Assembly: GCF_023736115.1 (NCBI RefSeq)
Contig: NZ_JAKQZC010000001.1
Coordinates: 62,001 to 126,000, forward strand
Length of the DNA stretch: 64,000 nucleotides
Origin: Salinicola avicenniae
GTDB taxonomy: Bacteria > Pseudomonadota > Gammaproteobacteria > Pseudomonadales > Halomonadaceae
Reading direction: 5' to 3'
In this document: in pieces, positions 33,792-41,848 of the stretch
Position numbering within the stretch: position 1 is the stretch's first letter
Layout of the letters: each line of letters begins with the position of its first letter
Notes under the pieces: generated by a model
Told to the model about the DNA's origin: nothing
The model's database searches: none
The model's input: the letters and a program-made list of their open reading frames with translations, nothing else
Program-made: the position numbers and the translations under genes

Positions 33792-34772
33792 ATGCCGAGT
33801 TACCCCCAACCTGCGCTGCCGCGAAAAGCGCCGGCGCGACCGCCGAGAGCGCTACCGCTAACACGTCAGGCACTGCCGCTGGTTGCCCTGCTCGTTGCCC
33901 TGACGGGCTGCAGCTCGCCGCTCATGTCGCCGCAGGCACCGACATTACCCGCTCAGGCCGGGCAACAGGCACTGGCGAGTGCCAGCGAGTGCTGCCAGAC
34001 GCTTGCCGACCTGCCCTATCGCCCCCTGCCGGCGAACGAGACACTGACGCTCGACTTCACGCCACAGACGCCGGCGCACGGCTTCACCGACGGCAAGAGC
34101 TTCTTCCAGGCCTTTTCGCTGCCGGCGAATGCCGGGCCGTTGACGCTCGACGTCACCAGTCCGATTCGCGACGGCCAGGTCTTCGCCCCGACGCTGCTGG
34201 TACTCGACGCCGCTTTCCAGCCGGTGCGCCAGGTCACCAGCGAGACGCTTGAGGTGCGCCGCCCGACCGGCTTCTCCGGCGCTCGCCTGAGCGGACGCTT
34301 CAGCGTTGCCCCGGGGCCCGGCGCCAGCTATCTCGTCATCTACAGTCGTGATACGGATCGCCAGGCCACGACGACCTACGAGTCGGAAGAGAAGGCCTAT
34401 GCCCGCGTCCGTGGCCTCGCCGAGCCCGCCGTGCCCGACCCGGTGGCGGCGCATACCGCCACGGGTAGCCTGACGCTGACGGTCGCACCGTTGACGAGTG
34501 GCGGCCTGCTCTCTTCGCCCTCGCCGGCCAGCGCATCGGCCATCCCGCCCGTCGCCGCGCCCACGTCGCCCCCCCGCCAGGCGCCGACCGGCATCGCCTC
34601 GGCGGCACCGGCCACCGCGGAGCCGGCCTTCGACTACCGCCGCATGATCGAGGCCGCGCTCAAGGCCGGCGACGTCGAACTCGCCCTGGAACTGGCCGAA
34701 CGTGCCGAACGCAACGGTGAGACCGGCACGCGCGCCTGGCTGGCCGAGCGCCTGCAGACGCGGACGCCCTGA
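33792..34772 (+). CDS. malM: MalM-like maltose-operon periplasmic lipoprotein
   Basis: A 326-residue MalM family protein. The N-terminus is long and basic, with a lipobox LVALTGC (Cys near residue 41), so an outer-membrane or periplasmic lipoprotein is expected. MalM features follow: FFQAFSLPANAGPLTLDVTS, VFAPTLLVLDA, EEKAYARVRGL, PDPVAAHTATGSLTLTV, an Ala/Pro-rich linker, and a C-terminal helix AALKAGDVELALELAERAER. The ATG 33792 has AGGAG 7 nt upstream. MalM function is unresolved; it is usually the last gene of malK-lamB-malM. Confidence 0.85.
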   Translation: MPSYPQPALPRKAPARPPRALPLTRQALPLVALLVALTGCSSPLMSPQAPTLPAQAGQQALASASECCQTLADLPYRPLPANETLTLDFTPQTPAHGFTDGKSFFQAFSLPANAGPLTLDVTSPIRDGQVFAPTLLVLDAAFQPVRQVTSETLEVRRPTGFSGARLSGRFSVAPGPGASYLVIYSRDTDRQATTTYESEEKAYARVRGLAEPAVPDPVAAHTATGSLTLTVAPLTSGGLLSSPSPASASAIPPVAAPTSPPRQAPTGIASAAPATAEPAFDYRRMIEAALKAGDVELALELAERAERNGETGTRAWLAERLQTRTP

Positions 34773-34812
34773 GGGCCGATGTCTGGAGGCCCAGGCGAGC
34801 TTCCAGAAACCC

Positions 34813-34847
34813 GAACGCCGCGATCCTCGGATAGCGGCGTTCTTTTT
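34813..34847 (+). terminator. Rho-independent terminator after malM
   Basis: GAACGCCGC (34813-34821) pairs perfectly with GCGGCGTTC (34834-34842), followed by TTTTT. Confidence 0.85.
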
Positions 34848-34987
34848 ATCCGCGGCGTGATGCCGCCTTGTCACGCGTCAGCCCTGAAGCGCCTTTAACG
34901 ACAAGGCGTCGACGACAGGGGCCAACGACCGGGGCCGATGTCATAGCCTCAGGCGCCCATATCAGGGCATCCATGTCGGAACAACGG

Positions 34988-36250
34988 CTACAGAGCGCCG
35001 TCGGCGATCGCTTTCGCCATCGTCGGCGATAGCGGCAATCGGGGCAGCAGCGTGGACTGGTAGGCATGATAGAGGTCAGCCTTGCCGCTCCAGACTTCGC
35101 TGGAAGGGTGGTTGTGGCGGTCGAGCTCCTGCCACCAGCTACCCCGTTCGCGGTCGATCAGGAAGCGGTCGATGTAGTCCCAGAAGGTGCGATACCAGGT
35201 CTCGTAGGCGGTGTCTCCCGTGCGCTTGAGCAACATCGCGGCGGTAGCGGCCGCCTCCGCCAGCGTCCAGTGCATGCGCTCGTGAACCACCGGCTGGTTC
35301 TCCCAGTCGTGGGTATAGACCAGCCCCGGTTCACCATCGACATGCCAGCCCAGCTCGCACGCGCTGTGGAAGAGACCGCGGGCATCCTCGATCAACCAGC
35401 CCGGCGCCGTTTCCCCGTGACGCAGCAGGCCGCCTTCGAGGTGCAGCAGCAGCCGCGACCACTCGAAGGCGTGGCCGGGCGTGGCGCCATAGGGACGGAA
35501 AGGGTCCTTCGGCGTGTCCTCGTTGTAGTCGCGCCACTCGTTCCACTCGGCGTCGAAGTGCTCGACCACGCGGTAGTCGTTGAGCCGCGCATGGGCGTGG
35601 ATGATCTTCTCGACGATCGACAGCGCGCGCTTGCGCCACTTGGGCTCGTCGAGCACATCGGCGAGCTGCAGAAAGGCTTCGGTGGCGTGCATGTTGCTGT
35701 TGCCACCGCGATAGGCTTCATCCTCGCGCCAATCGCGCGAGAACCCCTCGCGCATGCGGCCTTCGTCCTCGGCCCAGAAGTGGGTCTCGATCACCTCGAT
35801 GATGTCGTCGAGCAGCGGCTTGGCGGTCTCGTCGCCGGCCTGCCAGGCGCTAGCGGCGGCCAGCGCGACGAAGGCATGAATATAGGCCTGCTTGGTCTGA
35901 GTCTCGCCGGGTTGCGGCAGCGCGCCGTACCAGCCGCCATGCTCGGCATCGCGCAGCTCACCGTTCAGCGCGGCGATCCCGTGGGCGACCAGCGGCGCGG
36001 CACCGGGCTCGCCGCGCATGGCCGCCAGCGCAAAGCAGTGGGTCATGCGCGCGGTGATCATGGTATCGGGGACGGCATCCGCCGGCAGGCGTCCGTCCTC
36101 GTCCAGCGCGGCAAACCCGCAAGTCGCATGGCGCGAGGCGCGATAGAACGCCAGCAGGCGCTGCCCTTCGCTCTCCAGCCAGTGATGGTGCGACGGCCGG
36201 TCCAGCCAGCTGTCGTGGCGCGGTGGCAGATTGGGGGTGGTACCTGGCAT
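34988..36250 (-). CDS. AGE family epimerase/isomerase (mannose isomerase / YihS-like)
   Basis: A 420-residue (alpha/alpha)6-barrel sugar isomerase of the N-acylglucosamine 2-epimerase family. Landmarks are TMITARMTHCFALAA (Arg-x-x-His type) near 64-78, YIHAFVALAAAS, RGGNSNMHATEAFLQLAD (His near 202), ATPGHAFEWSRLL near 265-277 and VVHERMHWTLAEAAA. These fit aldose-ketose isomerases interconverting mannose, fructose and glucose. It is 93 bp downstream of an SDR gene on the same strand and near the hexose importer, which supports a hexose role. Confidence 0.85.
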   Translation of the reverse strand: MPGTTPNLPPRHDSWLDRPSHHHWLESEGQRLLAFYRASRHATCGFAALDEDGRLPADAVPDTMITARMTHCFALAAMRGEPGAAPLVAHGIAALNGELRDAEHGGWYGALPQPGETQTKQAYIHAFVALAAASAWQAGDETAKPLLDDIIEVIETHFWAEDEGRMREGFSRDWREDEAYRGGNSNMHATEAFLQLADVLDEPKWRKRALSIVEKIIHAHARLNDYRVVEHFDAEWNEWRDYNEDTPKDPFRPYGATPGHAFEWSRLLLHLEGGLLRHGETAPGWLIEDARGLFHSACELGWHVDGEPGLVYTHDWENQPVVHERMHWTLAEAAATAAMLLKRTGDTAYETWYRTFWDYIDRFLIDRERGSWWQELDRHNHPSSEVWSGKADLYHAYQSTLLPRLPLSPTMAKAIADGAL

Positions 36251-36343
36251 GTAATGGGCCTCCTCTGCCCATGGCGAAATTCAGAATGGCGCCCGCGTGG
36301 TGGGTGCTGCGCCCGGTAGCGGCACCCACCGCCACGACATCGA

Positions 36344-37207
36344 TTAACCGGCGACGACCGTGCCGCCGTTCGGGTGCAGCGTCTGACCACTGATGAACGA
36401 GGCGTCCAGCGAGGCCAGGAAGACATAGCAGGGCCCCAGCTCGGCGGGCTGTCCGGCACGCCCCATTGGCGTTTCCGAACCGAAGTCCTCGAGCATCTGC
36501 GGGTCATGCGCACCAAGCGTTGCCGGCTGCAGCGGTGTCCAGACCGGCCCGGGGGCAATCGCGTTCACGCGGATGCCGCGCCCGACCACCTGGTTCGAGA
36601 GCGCGCGCGTGAAGCTGATGATCGCGCCCTTGGTGGCGCTGTAGTCGACCAGGAAATCGGGGCCAATGTAGGCGTTGATGGACGCCGTATTGATAATGGC
36701 ATCATCCTCGCCCAGATAGGGCAATGCCGCTTTGGTCAGGTAGAACATGCCATGCATGTTGGTGGCGAAGGTTTGCTCCCACTGCGCATCGTCGAGTTCG
36801 ACGAGGTCGGTGCAGACCTGCTGAGTGCCGGCATTGTTGACCAGAATGTTGAGCCCGCCGAAGTGTTCGATAACCTGTTCGAGCGACCGACGGCAGAAGG
36901 CCGCATCCCGTATGTCGCCGGCGATCAGCAGACAACGACGCCCCTCGGCCTCGACCAGCCGCTGCGTTTCGCGGGCGTCGTCTTCCTCGCTCAGGTACAT
37001 GACCGCCACGTCGGCGCCCTCGCGCGCGAAGTGGATCGCCGCTGAGCGCCCAATGCCACTGTCGGCGCCGGTGATCAGCGCGATCTTGTCTTCGAGCTTA
37101 CCACTGCCGCGATAGCCCGGGCGGATGAACTCGGCTGGCGGCTGCATCAAGCCTTCCTTGCCGGGCAGGGTTTGTTGCTGGGCGTGAATCTCGGTCTTCC
37201 TGACCAT
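36344..37207 (-). CDS. SDR family oxidoreductase (YghA/general-stress type)
   Basis: A 287-residue SDR with an N-terminal extension typical of the YghA/YdaD-like group: TLPGKEGLMQPPAEFIRPGYRG-like leader, TGADSGIGRSAAIHFAREG near 45-63, NNAG, catalytic TASINAYIGPDFLVDYSATKG (Ser, Tyr, Lys) and NAIAPGPVWTPLQPATL. The group is often stress-induced; substrate unknown. It precedes the AGE isomerase gene. Confidence 0.88.
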   Translation of the reverse strand: MVRKTEIHAQQQTLPGKEGLMQPPAEFIRPGYRGSGKLEDKIALITGADSGIGRSAAIHFAREGADVAVMYLSEEDDARETQRLVEAEGRRCLLIAGDIRDAAFCRRSLEQVIEHFGGLNILVNNAGTQQVCTDLVELDDAQWEQTFATNMHGMFYLTKAALPYLGEDDAIINTASINAYIGPDFLVDYSATKGAIISFTRALSNQVVGRGIRVNAIAPGPVWTPLQPATLGAHDPQMLEDFGSETPMGRAGQPAELGPCYVFLASLDASFISGQTLHPNGGTVVAG

Positions 37208-37375
37208 CTGTCGACTCCTGTCTGCAGGTTCTGGGATAAAGATTCTGGCGTTGACGCTGCCGGCGCATGAATCGTGTCATCTCGCTGTCAGATTGCTAAT
37301 GACGCCAACGGCCAATTAGCGCCCTACTAGTCCTAGTCGAGCGGCCGGCCGACCACAAGCGCCGGTTGGCTCGCG

Positions 37376-38071
37376 TCAGACACTGGCCACACCGAACAGC
37401 CACCCGACGGCGCCGGTGGCCACCATTGCCAGCGCGCCCCAGAAGACGACGCGCAGGGTCCCCGTGGTCATGCGCGAACCGCCAATCCGCGCCGATAGGC
37501 CGCCGAGCAGTCCCAGCGCCAGCAGCGAGCCGAGCGCCACGATCACCGTCAACTGCCCGGGCAACGCCAGTACCGCCGCGACCAGTGGCAGCGTCGCCCC
37601 GGCAAGAAAGGTGAGCGCCGAGGCGGCGGCGGCCTGCAACGGACGGGCACGATTGACCGAGGTGAAGCCAAGTTCCTCGCGCGCATGCGCCGCCAGCGCA
37701 TCGTGGTGCATCAACGTCTCGGCGACCTCGCGCGCCAGCGCGTACGAGAGCCCCCGGCCGACATAGATTTCCGACAGTTCCTCGACCTCGGCTTCGTAAT
37801 TGGCGGCCAGCTCCCGCCGTTCGCGCTTGAGATCGGCGCGCTCGGTATCCTTCTGCGAGCTGACCGAGACGTACTCCCCCGCCGCCATCGACATGGCGCC
37901 GGCGACCGCGCCGGCCACGCCCGCCGTCAGAACGCCAGTCAGCGAGGCGCCTGCGGTCGCCATGCCGATAACCAGGCTAGCAGTGGAGACAATGCCATCA
38001 TTGGCGCCAAGCACGGCCGCTCGCAGCCAACCGACACGCTCGGAATAGTGGCGCTCCTTGGGGATGGTCAT
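37376..38071 (-). CDS. VIT1/CCC1-family transporter
   Basis: A 231-residue membrane protein of the VIT/CCC1 iron/manganese transporter family: ERHYSERVGWLRAAVLGANDGIVSTASLVIGMATAGAS at the start, a first hydrophobic pair with AMSMAAGEYVSVSSQKDTERADL near 67-90, then a charged cytosolic segment and three further helices. ATG 38071 gives the usual length; a TTG start 45 codons upstream would add a charged, non-conserved tail. Divergent from the isomerase-like gene. Confidence 0.87.
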   Translation of the reverse strand: MTIPKERHYSERVGWLRAAVLGANDGIVSTASLVIGMATAGASLTGVLTAGVAGAVAGAMSMAAGEYVSVSSQKDTERADLKRERRELAANYEAEVEELSEIYVGRGLSYALAREVAETLMHHDALAAHAREELGFTSVNRARPLQAAAASALTFLAGATLPLVAAVLALPGQLTVIVALGSLLALGLLGGLSARIGGSRMTTGTLRVVFWGALAMVATGAVGWLFGVASV

Positions 38072-38241
38072 GCCGTGCGGTGACGAGCGGGAAGGCGGAT
38101 CAAGCCGACCAAGGTCCAGTGTCGGGACATCTCGTTTCCTGCGATCAAGGGGCGATAACACGTAGCGAACCCGGCCATTGTCAGAATCGGACGGGGTCGA
38201 CGACAATCAGACCAGAAAAGCATAGTCGTGGAGGTCCGTTC

Positions 38242-39021
38242 ATGCCGCGCTTCGCCGCCAATCTCAGCATGCTATTCAACGAGGTGCCCTTTCTGGAGCG
38301 CTTCGGCCACGCCGCCGAGCAGGGCTTTCACGGCGTCGAGTTCCTCTTCCCGTACGACTTCGAGCCGGAAGCGATCGCCACCGAACTGAAGCGCCACGGA
38401 CTCGAACAGGTCCTGTTCAATCTACCGCCAGGGGATTGGGCCGCAGGCGAGCGCGGACTGGCCGCGCTGCCGGGGCGCGAAGCGGCGTTTCGCGACAGCG
38501 TCGACCTTGCGCTGCGCTACGCCGACACGCTCGACTGCCCGCGTCTGCATGCGATGGCCGGCGTGGTACCGCCGAATGTTTCACGGGAAACACTCAAGGC
38601 GGTCTATCTGGAGAATCTGCGTTACGCCGCGCGAAAACTAGCCGACCAAGGGCGCACCCTGCTGATCGAACCGATCAACAGCCGCGACATGCCGGGCTAT
38701 TTCCTGAACCATCAGGCCGAGGGGCACGCGATCGTCGCCGAGCTCGACGAGCCCAACGTGCTCGTGCAGATGGATTTCTATCATGCGCAGATCATGGATG
38801 GCGATCTGTGGCAGCGCTACGAACAGGGCAGCGACAGGATCGGCCATATCCAGATCGCCGGCGTGCCCGAGCGCCACGAGCCGGACAGCGGCGAGGTCAA
38901 CTACGCCTGGCTGCTCGCGGAGCTCGACCGGACCGGTTACGAGGGTTGGGTGGGGTGCGAGTATCGCCCGCGCGGTGACACCGCCTCGGGGCTCGGCTGG
39001 CGACGGGCGTGGCGCCCCTAA
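38242..39021 (+). CDS. Hydroxypyruvate isomerase-like TIM-barrel protein (Hyi/OtnI)
   Basis: A 259-residue xylose-isomerase-like TIM-barrel enzyme: FAANLSMLFNEVPFLERF, HGVEFLFPYDFEPEAI near 34-49, QVLFNLPPGDWAAGERGLAALPGRE near 56-80, LLIEPINSRDMPGYFL, VQMDFYHAQIMDGDL near 174-188 and IGHIQIAGVPERHEPDSGE. These are the marks of hydroxypyruvate isomerase and the related 2-oxotetronate isomerase OtnI. ATG 38242 has GGAGG 8 nt upstream. Convergent with the S1 protein gene, 22 bp apart. Confidence 0.88.
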   Translation: MPRFAANLSMLFNEVPFLERFGHAAEQGFHGVEFLFPYDFEPEAIATELKRHGLEQVLFNLPPGDWAAGERGLAALPGREAAFRDSVDLALRYADTLDCPRLHAMAGVVPPNVSRETLKAVYLENLRYAARKLADQGRTLLIEPINSRDMPGYFLNHQAEGHAIVAELDEPNVLVQMDFYHAQIMDGDLWQRYEQGSDRIGHIQIAGVPERHEPDSGEVNYAWLLAELDRTGYEGWVGCEYRPRGDTASGLGWRRAWRP

Positions 39022-39043
39022 TCACCGAGGAGCGTTGGCTGCC

Positions 39044-39736
39044 TCAGGTGTCGATTCGGCGGATGCCGTCGGCATCGATGCGGATCTGGCGCTGCTTGTA
39101 GAGCCGCCCGATCGCCTGCTTGAAGGCATTCTTGCTGACACCGAGGCGGGACTTGATCTCGGCCGCCGAACTCTTGTCGCCCAGCGCGAGGAACCCGTCA
39201 TGCTCGGCGAGCGCAGCCAGTACCTTCTCGCCGACCACGTCGATTCTCGCCTCGCCAGGCGGCAGCAACGACAGGTCCAGCCGGCCATCATCGCGTACGC
39301 GCTTGACGTAGCCGGTCGTGCGATCGCCGCGCCGCATCGGCCGGGTCATATCGTCCTGATAGAGCAGCCCCCAGAAACGGTGATTGACCACCGCCTTGGC
39401 TCCCAGATCGGTCAAATCGGCGATCACCAGATCGACCCGATCACCGGGGTTCAAGCCTTCCGCGTCGTCGCGCAGGAAGCGGTCCAGCTTCATGCTGGCG
39501 ACCGGGCGCATGCGATCATCGACATAGATCATGACCAGCACCCGCTTGCCGGGATCCGGTCGGAAGCGCTGCTCGCCGAAGGGTAGCAACAGGTCCTTGG
39601 GTCGACCCCAATTGAGAAACGCGCCGGTGTCGTTCACCTGGGTCACACGCAGGTAGGCCACCTCGCCCACCCCGACGCGGGGCTCGGGCGTTTCCTCCCG
39701 GGTGTCGGGTGCGGCGTCCCGCTCTTGGCTGCTCAT
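39044..39736 (-). CDS. CvfB-like S1 RNA-binding protein
   Basis: A 230-residue protein of the CvfB/YitL group: S1-type repeats (VAYLRVTQVNDTGAFLNWGRPKDLLLP; a second in the middle; YVKRVRDDGRLDLSL near 152-166) followed by a winged-helix C-terminus (SSAAEIKSRLGVSKNAFKQAIGRLYKQRQI). It is presumed to be an RNA-binding regulator. Start uncertain: ATG 39736 or ATG 39766, neither with a strong ribosome site. Confidence 0.85.
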   Translation of the reverse strand: MSSQERDAAPDTREETPEPRVGVGEVAYLRVTQVNDTGAFLNWGRPKDLLLPFGEQRFRPDPGKRVLVMIYVDDRMRPVASMKLDRFLRDDAEGLNPGDRVDLVIADLTDLGAKAVVNHRFWGLLYQDDMTRPMRRGDRTTGYVKRVRDDGRLDLSLLPPGEARIDVVGEKVLAALAEHDGFLALGDKSSAAEIKSRLGVSKNAFKQAIGRLYKQRQIRIDADGIRRIDT

Positions 39737-39907
39737 GGCGAATATCCGGTCTCGAAAAGCATTCATTATGAAGGGCGCACCCGACGGCGCATAGCCTGCA
39801 TCCGCGAGCCCCACCCCGGGGCACTGAAGGTATGGCTCCTCGTTCGCCGGGATTATTGCGCCAGATACACCACTATCGCCGGGGTGATCTTCGGGTATCA
39901 ATCCTGT

Positions 39908-39945
39908 CGATAGTCGAATTTACCACTCGTGATTAGCAGACTAAC
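39908..39945 (+). promoter_or_regulatory. Shared upstream box of secreted paralog 1 (SlyA-like site)
   Basis: CGATAGTC (39908) and GATTAGCAGACTAAC (39931-39945) recur with the same 23-bp offset before the second paralog. TTAGCAGACTAA (39933-39944) matches the SlyA/RovA consensus TTAGCAAGCTAA at 10 of 12 bases. It ends 75 bp before the start codon. Confidence 0.6.
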
Positions 39946-40019
39946 AACGCGACTCCCATACTGTGCGCCACATAAGGAGGCCAGACGCCTCCCTGACGAC
40001 ACAGTTGGAGGTCAATATC

Positions 40020-40391
40020 ATGAAAACCCGTATTCTTGCCGCCGTCGCGATTGCCATCGCCCTGCCCGCCGCCGCCCAGGCCAACAGCGCCGTCAACGAG
40101 CGACTCTTCGAGCAGCAGAGCGAAGCGCTGAATATCCAGCAGACGGCCCAGTACCACGCGCTGCCGAGCCGCAACGCCATCGAGCCGGTTGTCGGTGGTC
40201 ACAGCACCGCCGCCGACGAGTCGTTCCAGCACGTCAGCGAATCCACGCAGCTGGCTACCGACCTGCGCCCCAGCGACAACAACCTGATCGGCGACGGTCA
40301 GAGCGCGGCCGCCAGCCAAGCGCTGCAGAACGCCAGCCAGACCCGCGTTCAGGATCAGGGCTCGGTCGAGGTCAGCTTCACCAGCCTGTAA
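40020..40391 (+). CDS. Small secreted protein, paralog 1, unknown function
   Basis: A 123-residue protein with a clear signal peptide (MKTRILAAVAIAIALPAAAQA, about 21 residues). The mature part is mostly polar, rich in Ser, Gln, Ala and Asn, without Cys. Segments shared with the next gene are GGHSTAADESF, NNLIGDGQSAAASQALQ and a closing GSVEVSFTSL. The ribosome site is GGAGG before ATG 40020. It is the first of a tandem pair of about 55-60% identity with shared promoter sequence. I do not recognise the family. A strong terminator follows. Confidence 0.8.
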   Translation: MKTRILAAVAIAIALPAAAQANSAVNERLFEQQSEALNIQQTAQYHALPSRNAIEPVVGGHSTAADESFQHVSESTQLATDLRPSDNNLIGDGQSAAASQALQNASQTRVQDQGSVEVSFTSL

Positions 40392-40457
40392 TGCCGCCTA
40401 CCTTGCCTGGCGGATGAATCGTCAAGCGAGTGGACACAGTGCCTCATTTGGCACTTA

Positions 40458-40487
40458 GAAGGGGAGCCATCGGCTCCCCTTCTTTTT
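40458..40487 (+). terminator. Rho-independent terminator after paralog 1
   Basis: GAAGGGGAGCC (40458-40468) pairs perfectly with GGCTCCCCTTC (40472-40482) over a 3-nt loop, then TTTTT. Confidence 0.92.
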
Positions 40488-40623
40488 GTTTGTCGCATTC
40501 GTCCTGTTCGTCACATTTGCCGTCGAGACCCACTGCCCGGAATCGTGTTCCGACGCTTCGACGCAGGAAGGTTCGGCAGCATCGAGCGAAGCCGATATAG
40601 AGATTTGTCGCCATCAACGTGAT

Positions 40624-40661
40624 CGATAGTCAATGTCACGCCATTCGATTAGCAGACTAAC
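40624..40661 (+). promoter_or_regulatory. Shared upstream box of secreted paralog 2 (SlyA-like site)
   Basis: CGATAGTC at 40624 and GATTAGCAGACTAAC at 40647-40661 repeat the arrangement at 39908-39945 with identical spacing. The intervening sequence has diverged, which argues that the two blocks are under selection. The box ends 77 bp before the start of paralog 2. Confidence 0.6.
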
Positions 40662-40738
40662 TTAATGCACCCCATAATGACATCACAGGTTGAGGCCAAG
40701 GCCTCACAGGACATAACAGATCATTTGGAGGCAACATC

Positions 40739-41110
40739 ATGAAAACCCGCATTCTCGCCGCTATCGCCATTGCCATCGCCCTGCCCGCCGCTGCCCAAGC
40801 CAGCGAAGCGACCAGCGAACATTTCGTGGCACAGCGTGAAGCCCTGAATACCCAGCAGATTACCGAACACCATGCCCTGCCGACGGCCTACGCCTTCGAC
40901 ACCGCACTCGGGGGCCACAGCGCCGCCGCCGACCAGGCCTTCGCCAATATCGGGGAGGCCACGGAGCTTGCCACCTACACGCCCGCCAGCGGCAACCCGC
41001 TGGTCGGTGACGGCCAAAGCGCAGCTGCTGCCGAAGCACTGCAGACCGTCACGCAGCCCAGCGCCCCGCAGAGCCATGGTTCGGTGGAAGTGAACTTCGC
41101 CAGCCTGTAA
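40739..41110 (+). CDS. Small secreted protein, paralog 2, unknown function
   Basis: A 123-residue protein of exactly the same length as paralog 1, with an almost identical signal peptide (MKTRILAAIAIAIALPAAAQA). The mature part has ALNTQQITEHHALPTAYAF, GGHSAAADQAF, NPLVGDGQSAAAAEALQ and GSVEVNFASL. The 347-bp gap before it holds a terminator and the shared box, so it is a separate transcription unit. The GGAGG site lies just upstream. Function unknown; a role in envelope or salt adaptation would be a guess. Confidence 0.8.
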   Translation: MKTRILAAIAIAIALPAAAQASEATSEHFVAQREALNTQQITEHHALPTAYAFDTALGGHSAAADQAFANIGEATELATYTPASGNPLVGDGQSAAAAEALQTVTQPSAPQSHGSVEVNFASL

Positions 41111-41127
41111 GCCACACGCCAGTACCC

Positions 41128-41152
41128 AAAAGGCCCCGGAAGGGGCCTTTTT
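41128..41152. terminator. Bidirectional-type terminator after paralog 2
   Basis: AAAAGGCCCC and GGGGCCTTTTT flank a GGAA loop (41128-41152). The A-run before and T-run after allow function on either strand. Confidence 0.88.
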
Positions 41153-41225
41153 CATGTCCGCTCGTCGGCCAGCTCGGCTGGCGGTATCCTCCTGGCATCA
41201 ATACCGGCCCATCCAACGGACAAAC

Positions 41226-41264
41226 AAAAACCGCCGCGGCGACGATTGTCGCGGCGGCGGTTTT
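41226..41264 (-). terminator. Terminator downstream of tRNA-Arg
   Basis: On the minus strand, a GC-rich stem of CCGCCGC and CGCGAC-type arms around AATC (41231-41260) is followed by TTTTTG. It lies just 3' of the tRNA gene. The stem has a small internal mismatch. Confidence 0.75.
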
Positions 41265-41275
41265 CGTGAATCTGA

Positions 41276-41352
41276 TGGCGCGCCCTAAAGGATTCGAACC
41301 TTTGACCTTTGCCTCCGGAGGGCAACGCTCTATCCAGCTGAGCTAAGGGCGC
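41276..41352 (-). tRNA. tRNA-Arg (anticodon CCG)
   Basis: The 77-nt cloverleaf on the minus strand begins GCGCCCTTAGCTCAGCTGGA, has the anticodon stem TTGCC/GGCAA with loop CTCCGGA (anticodon CCG, reading CGG), the T-loop GGTTCGAATCC and acceptor pairing GCGCCCT with AGGGCGC. CCA is encoded at the 3' end (41276-41278 on the plus strand). Confidence 0.95.
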
Positions 41353-41541
41353 GTATCGCGCGGCGGGTAGACGGTACGCCCGTTCGCGGCGCGGCCATCC
41401 TACCCGCTCGGCGCGAGGCTGTCCAGCGGCGGCGCAAGCCAGCCACCCATGCCGGGCGCCTCGGCTTTCGTCGCGCCCGATCACCATTATACTGAAGTCG
41501 GCAGATCACTATAACGACAGCGACCGACGATGAGGCAAGGC

Positions 41542-41844
41542 ATGCACAAACCGCTACTGACATTGACCACCACGACATTGCTGGCACTGGCGGCCGTACA
41601 GGCTCAGGCCGACAACGGCCAGACGGTCTACGACGACAACTGCGCCGGCTGCCACAGCGGCGGCGGCGCGCCGCAGCTCGGCGATCAAGAAGCTTGGCAG
41701 TCGCGCATCGACAAAGGCATGGACGCACTCTACGCCAACGCGATCAACGGCGTCGGCGGCATGCCGGCCAAGGGTGGCAACATGGGCCTGAGCGATGCCG
41801 AGGTGAAGTCGGCGGTCGACTATCTCGTCGACGAGAGCCGATAA
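41542..41844 (+). CDS. Cytochrome c5-like monoheme cytochrome
   Basis: A 100-residue periplasmic class I cytochrome c. A signal peptide (LLTLTTTTLLALAAVQAQA) is followed by DDNCAGCHSGGG, the CxxCH heme site near residues 33-37, and a distal Met in VGGMPAKGGNMGLSD. It is of the c5/c555 type that carries electrons to a terminal oxidase. ATG 41542 is chosen; an ATG 12 nt upstream is also possible. Lies 4 nt before thiM, probably without functional link. Confidence 0.87.
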   Translation: MHKPLLTLTTTTLLALAAVQAQADNGQTVYDDNCAGCHSGGGAPQLGDQEAWQSRIDKGMDALYANAINGVGGMPAKGGNMGLSDAEVKSAVDYLVDESR

Positions 41845-41848
41845 CCGC

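Noticed and set aside
41845-41848. TPP riboswitch before thiM
   Set aside because: thiM starts 4 nt after the cytochrome gene and no THI-box-like sequence is seen in or just before that gene.
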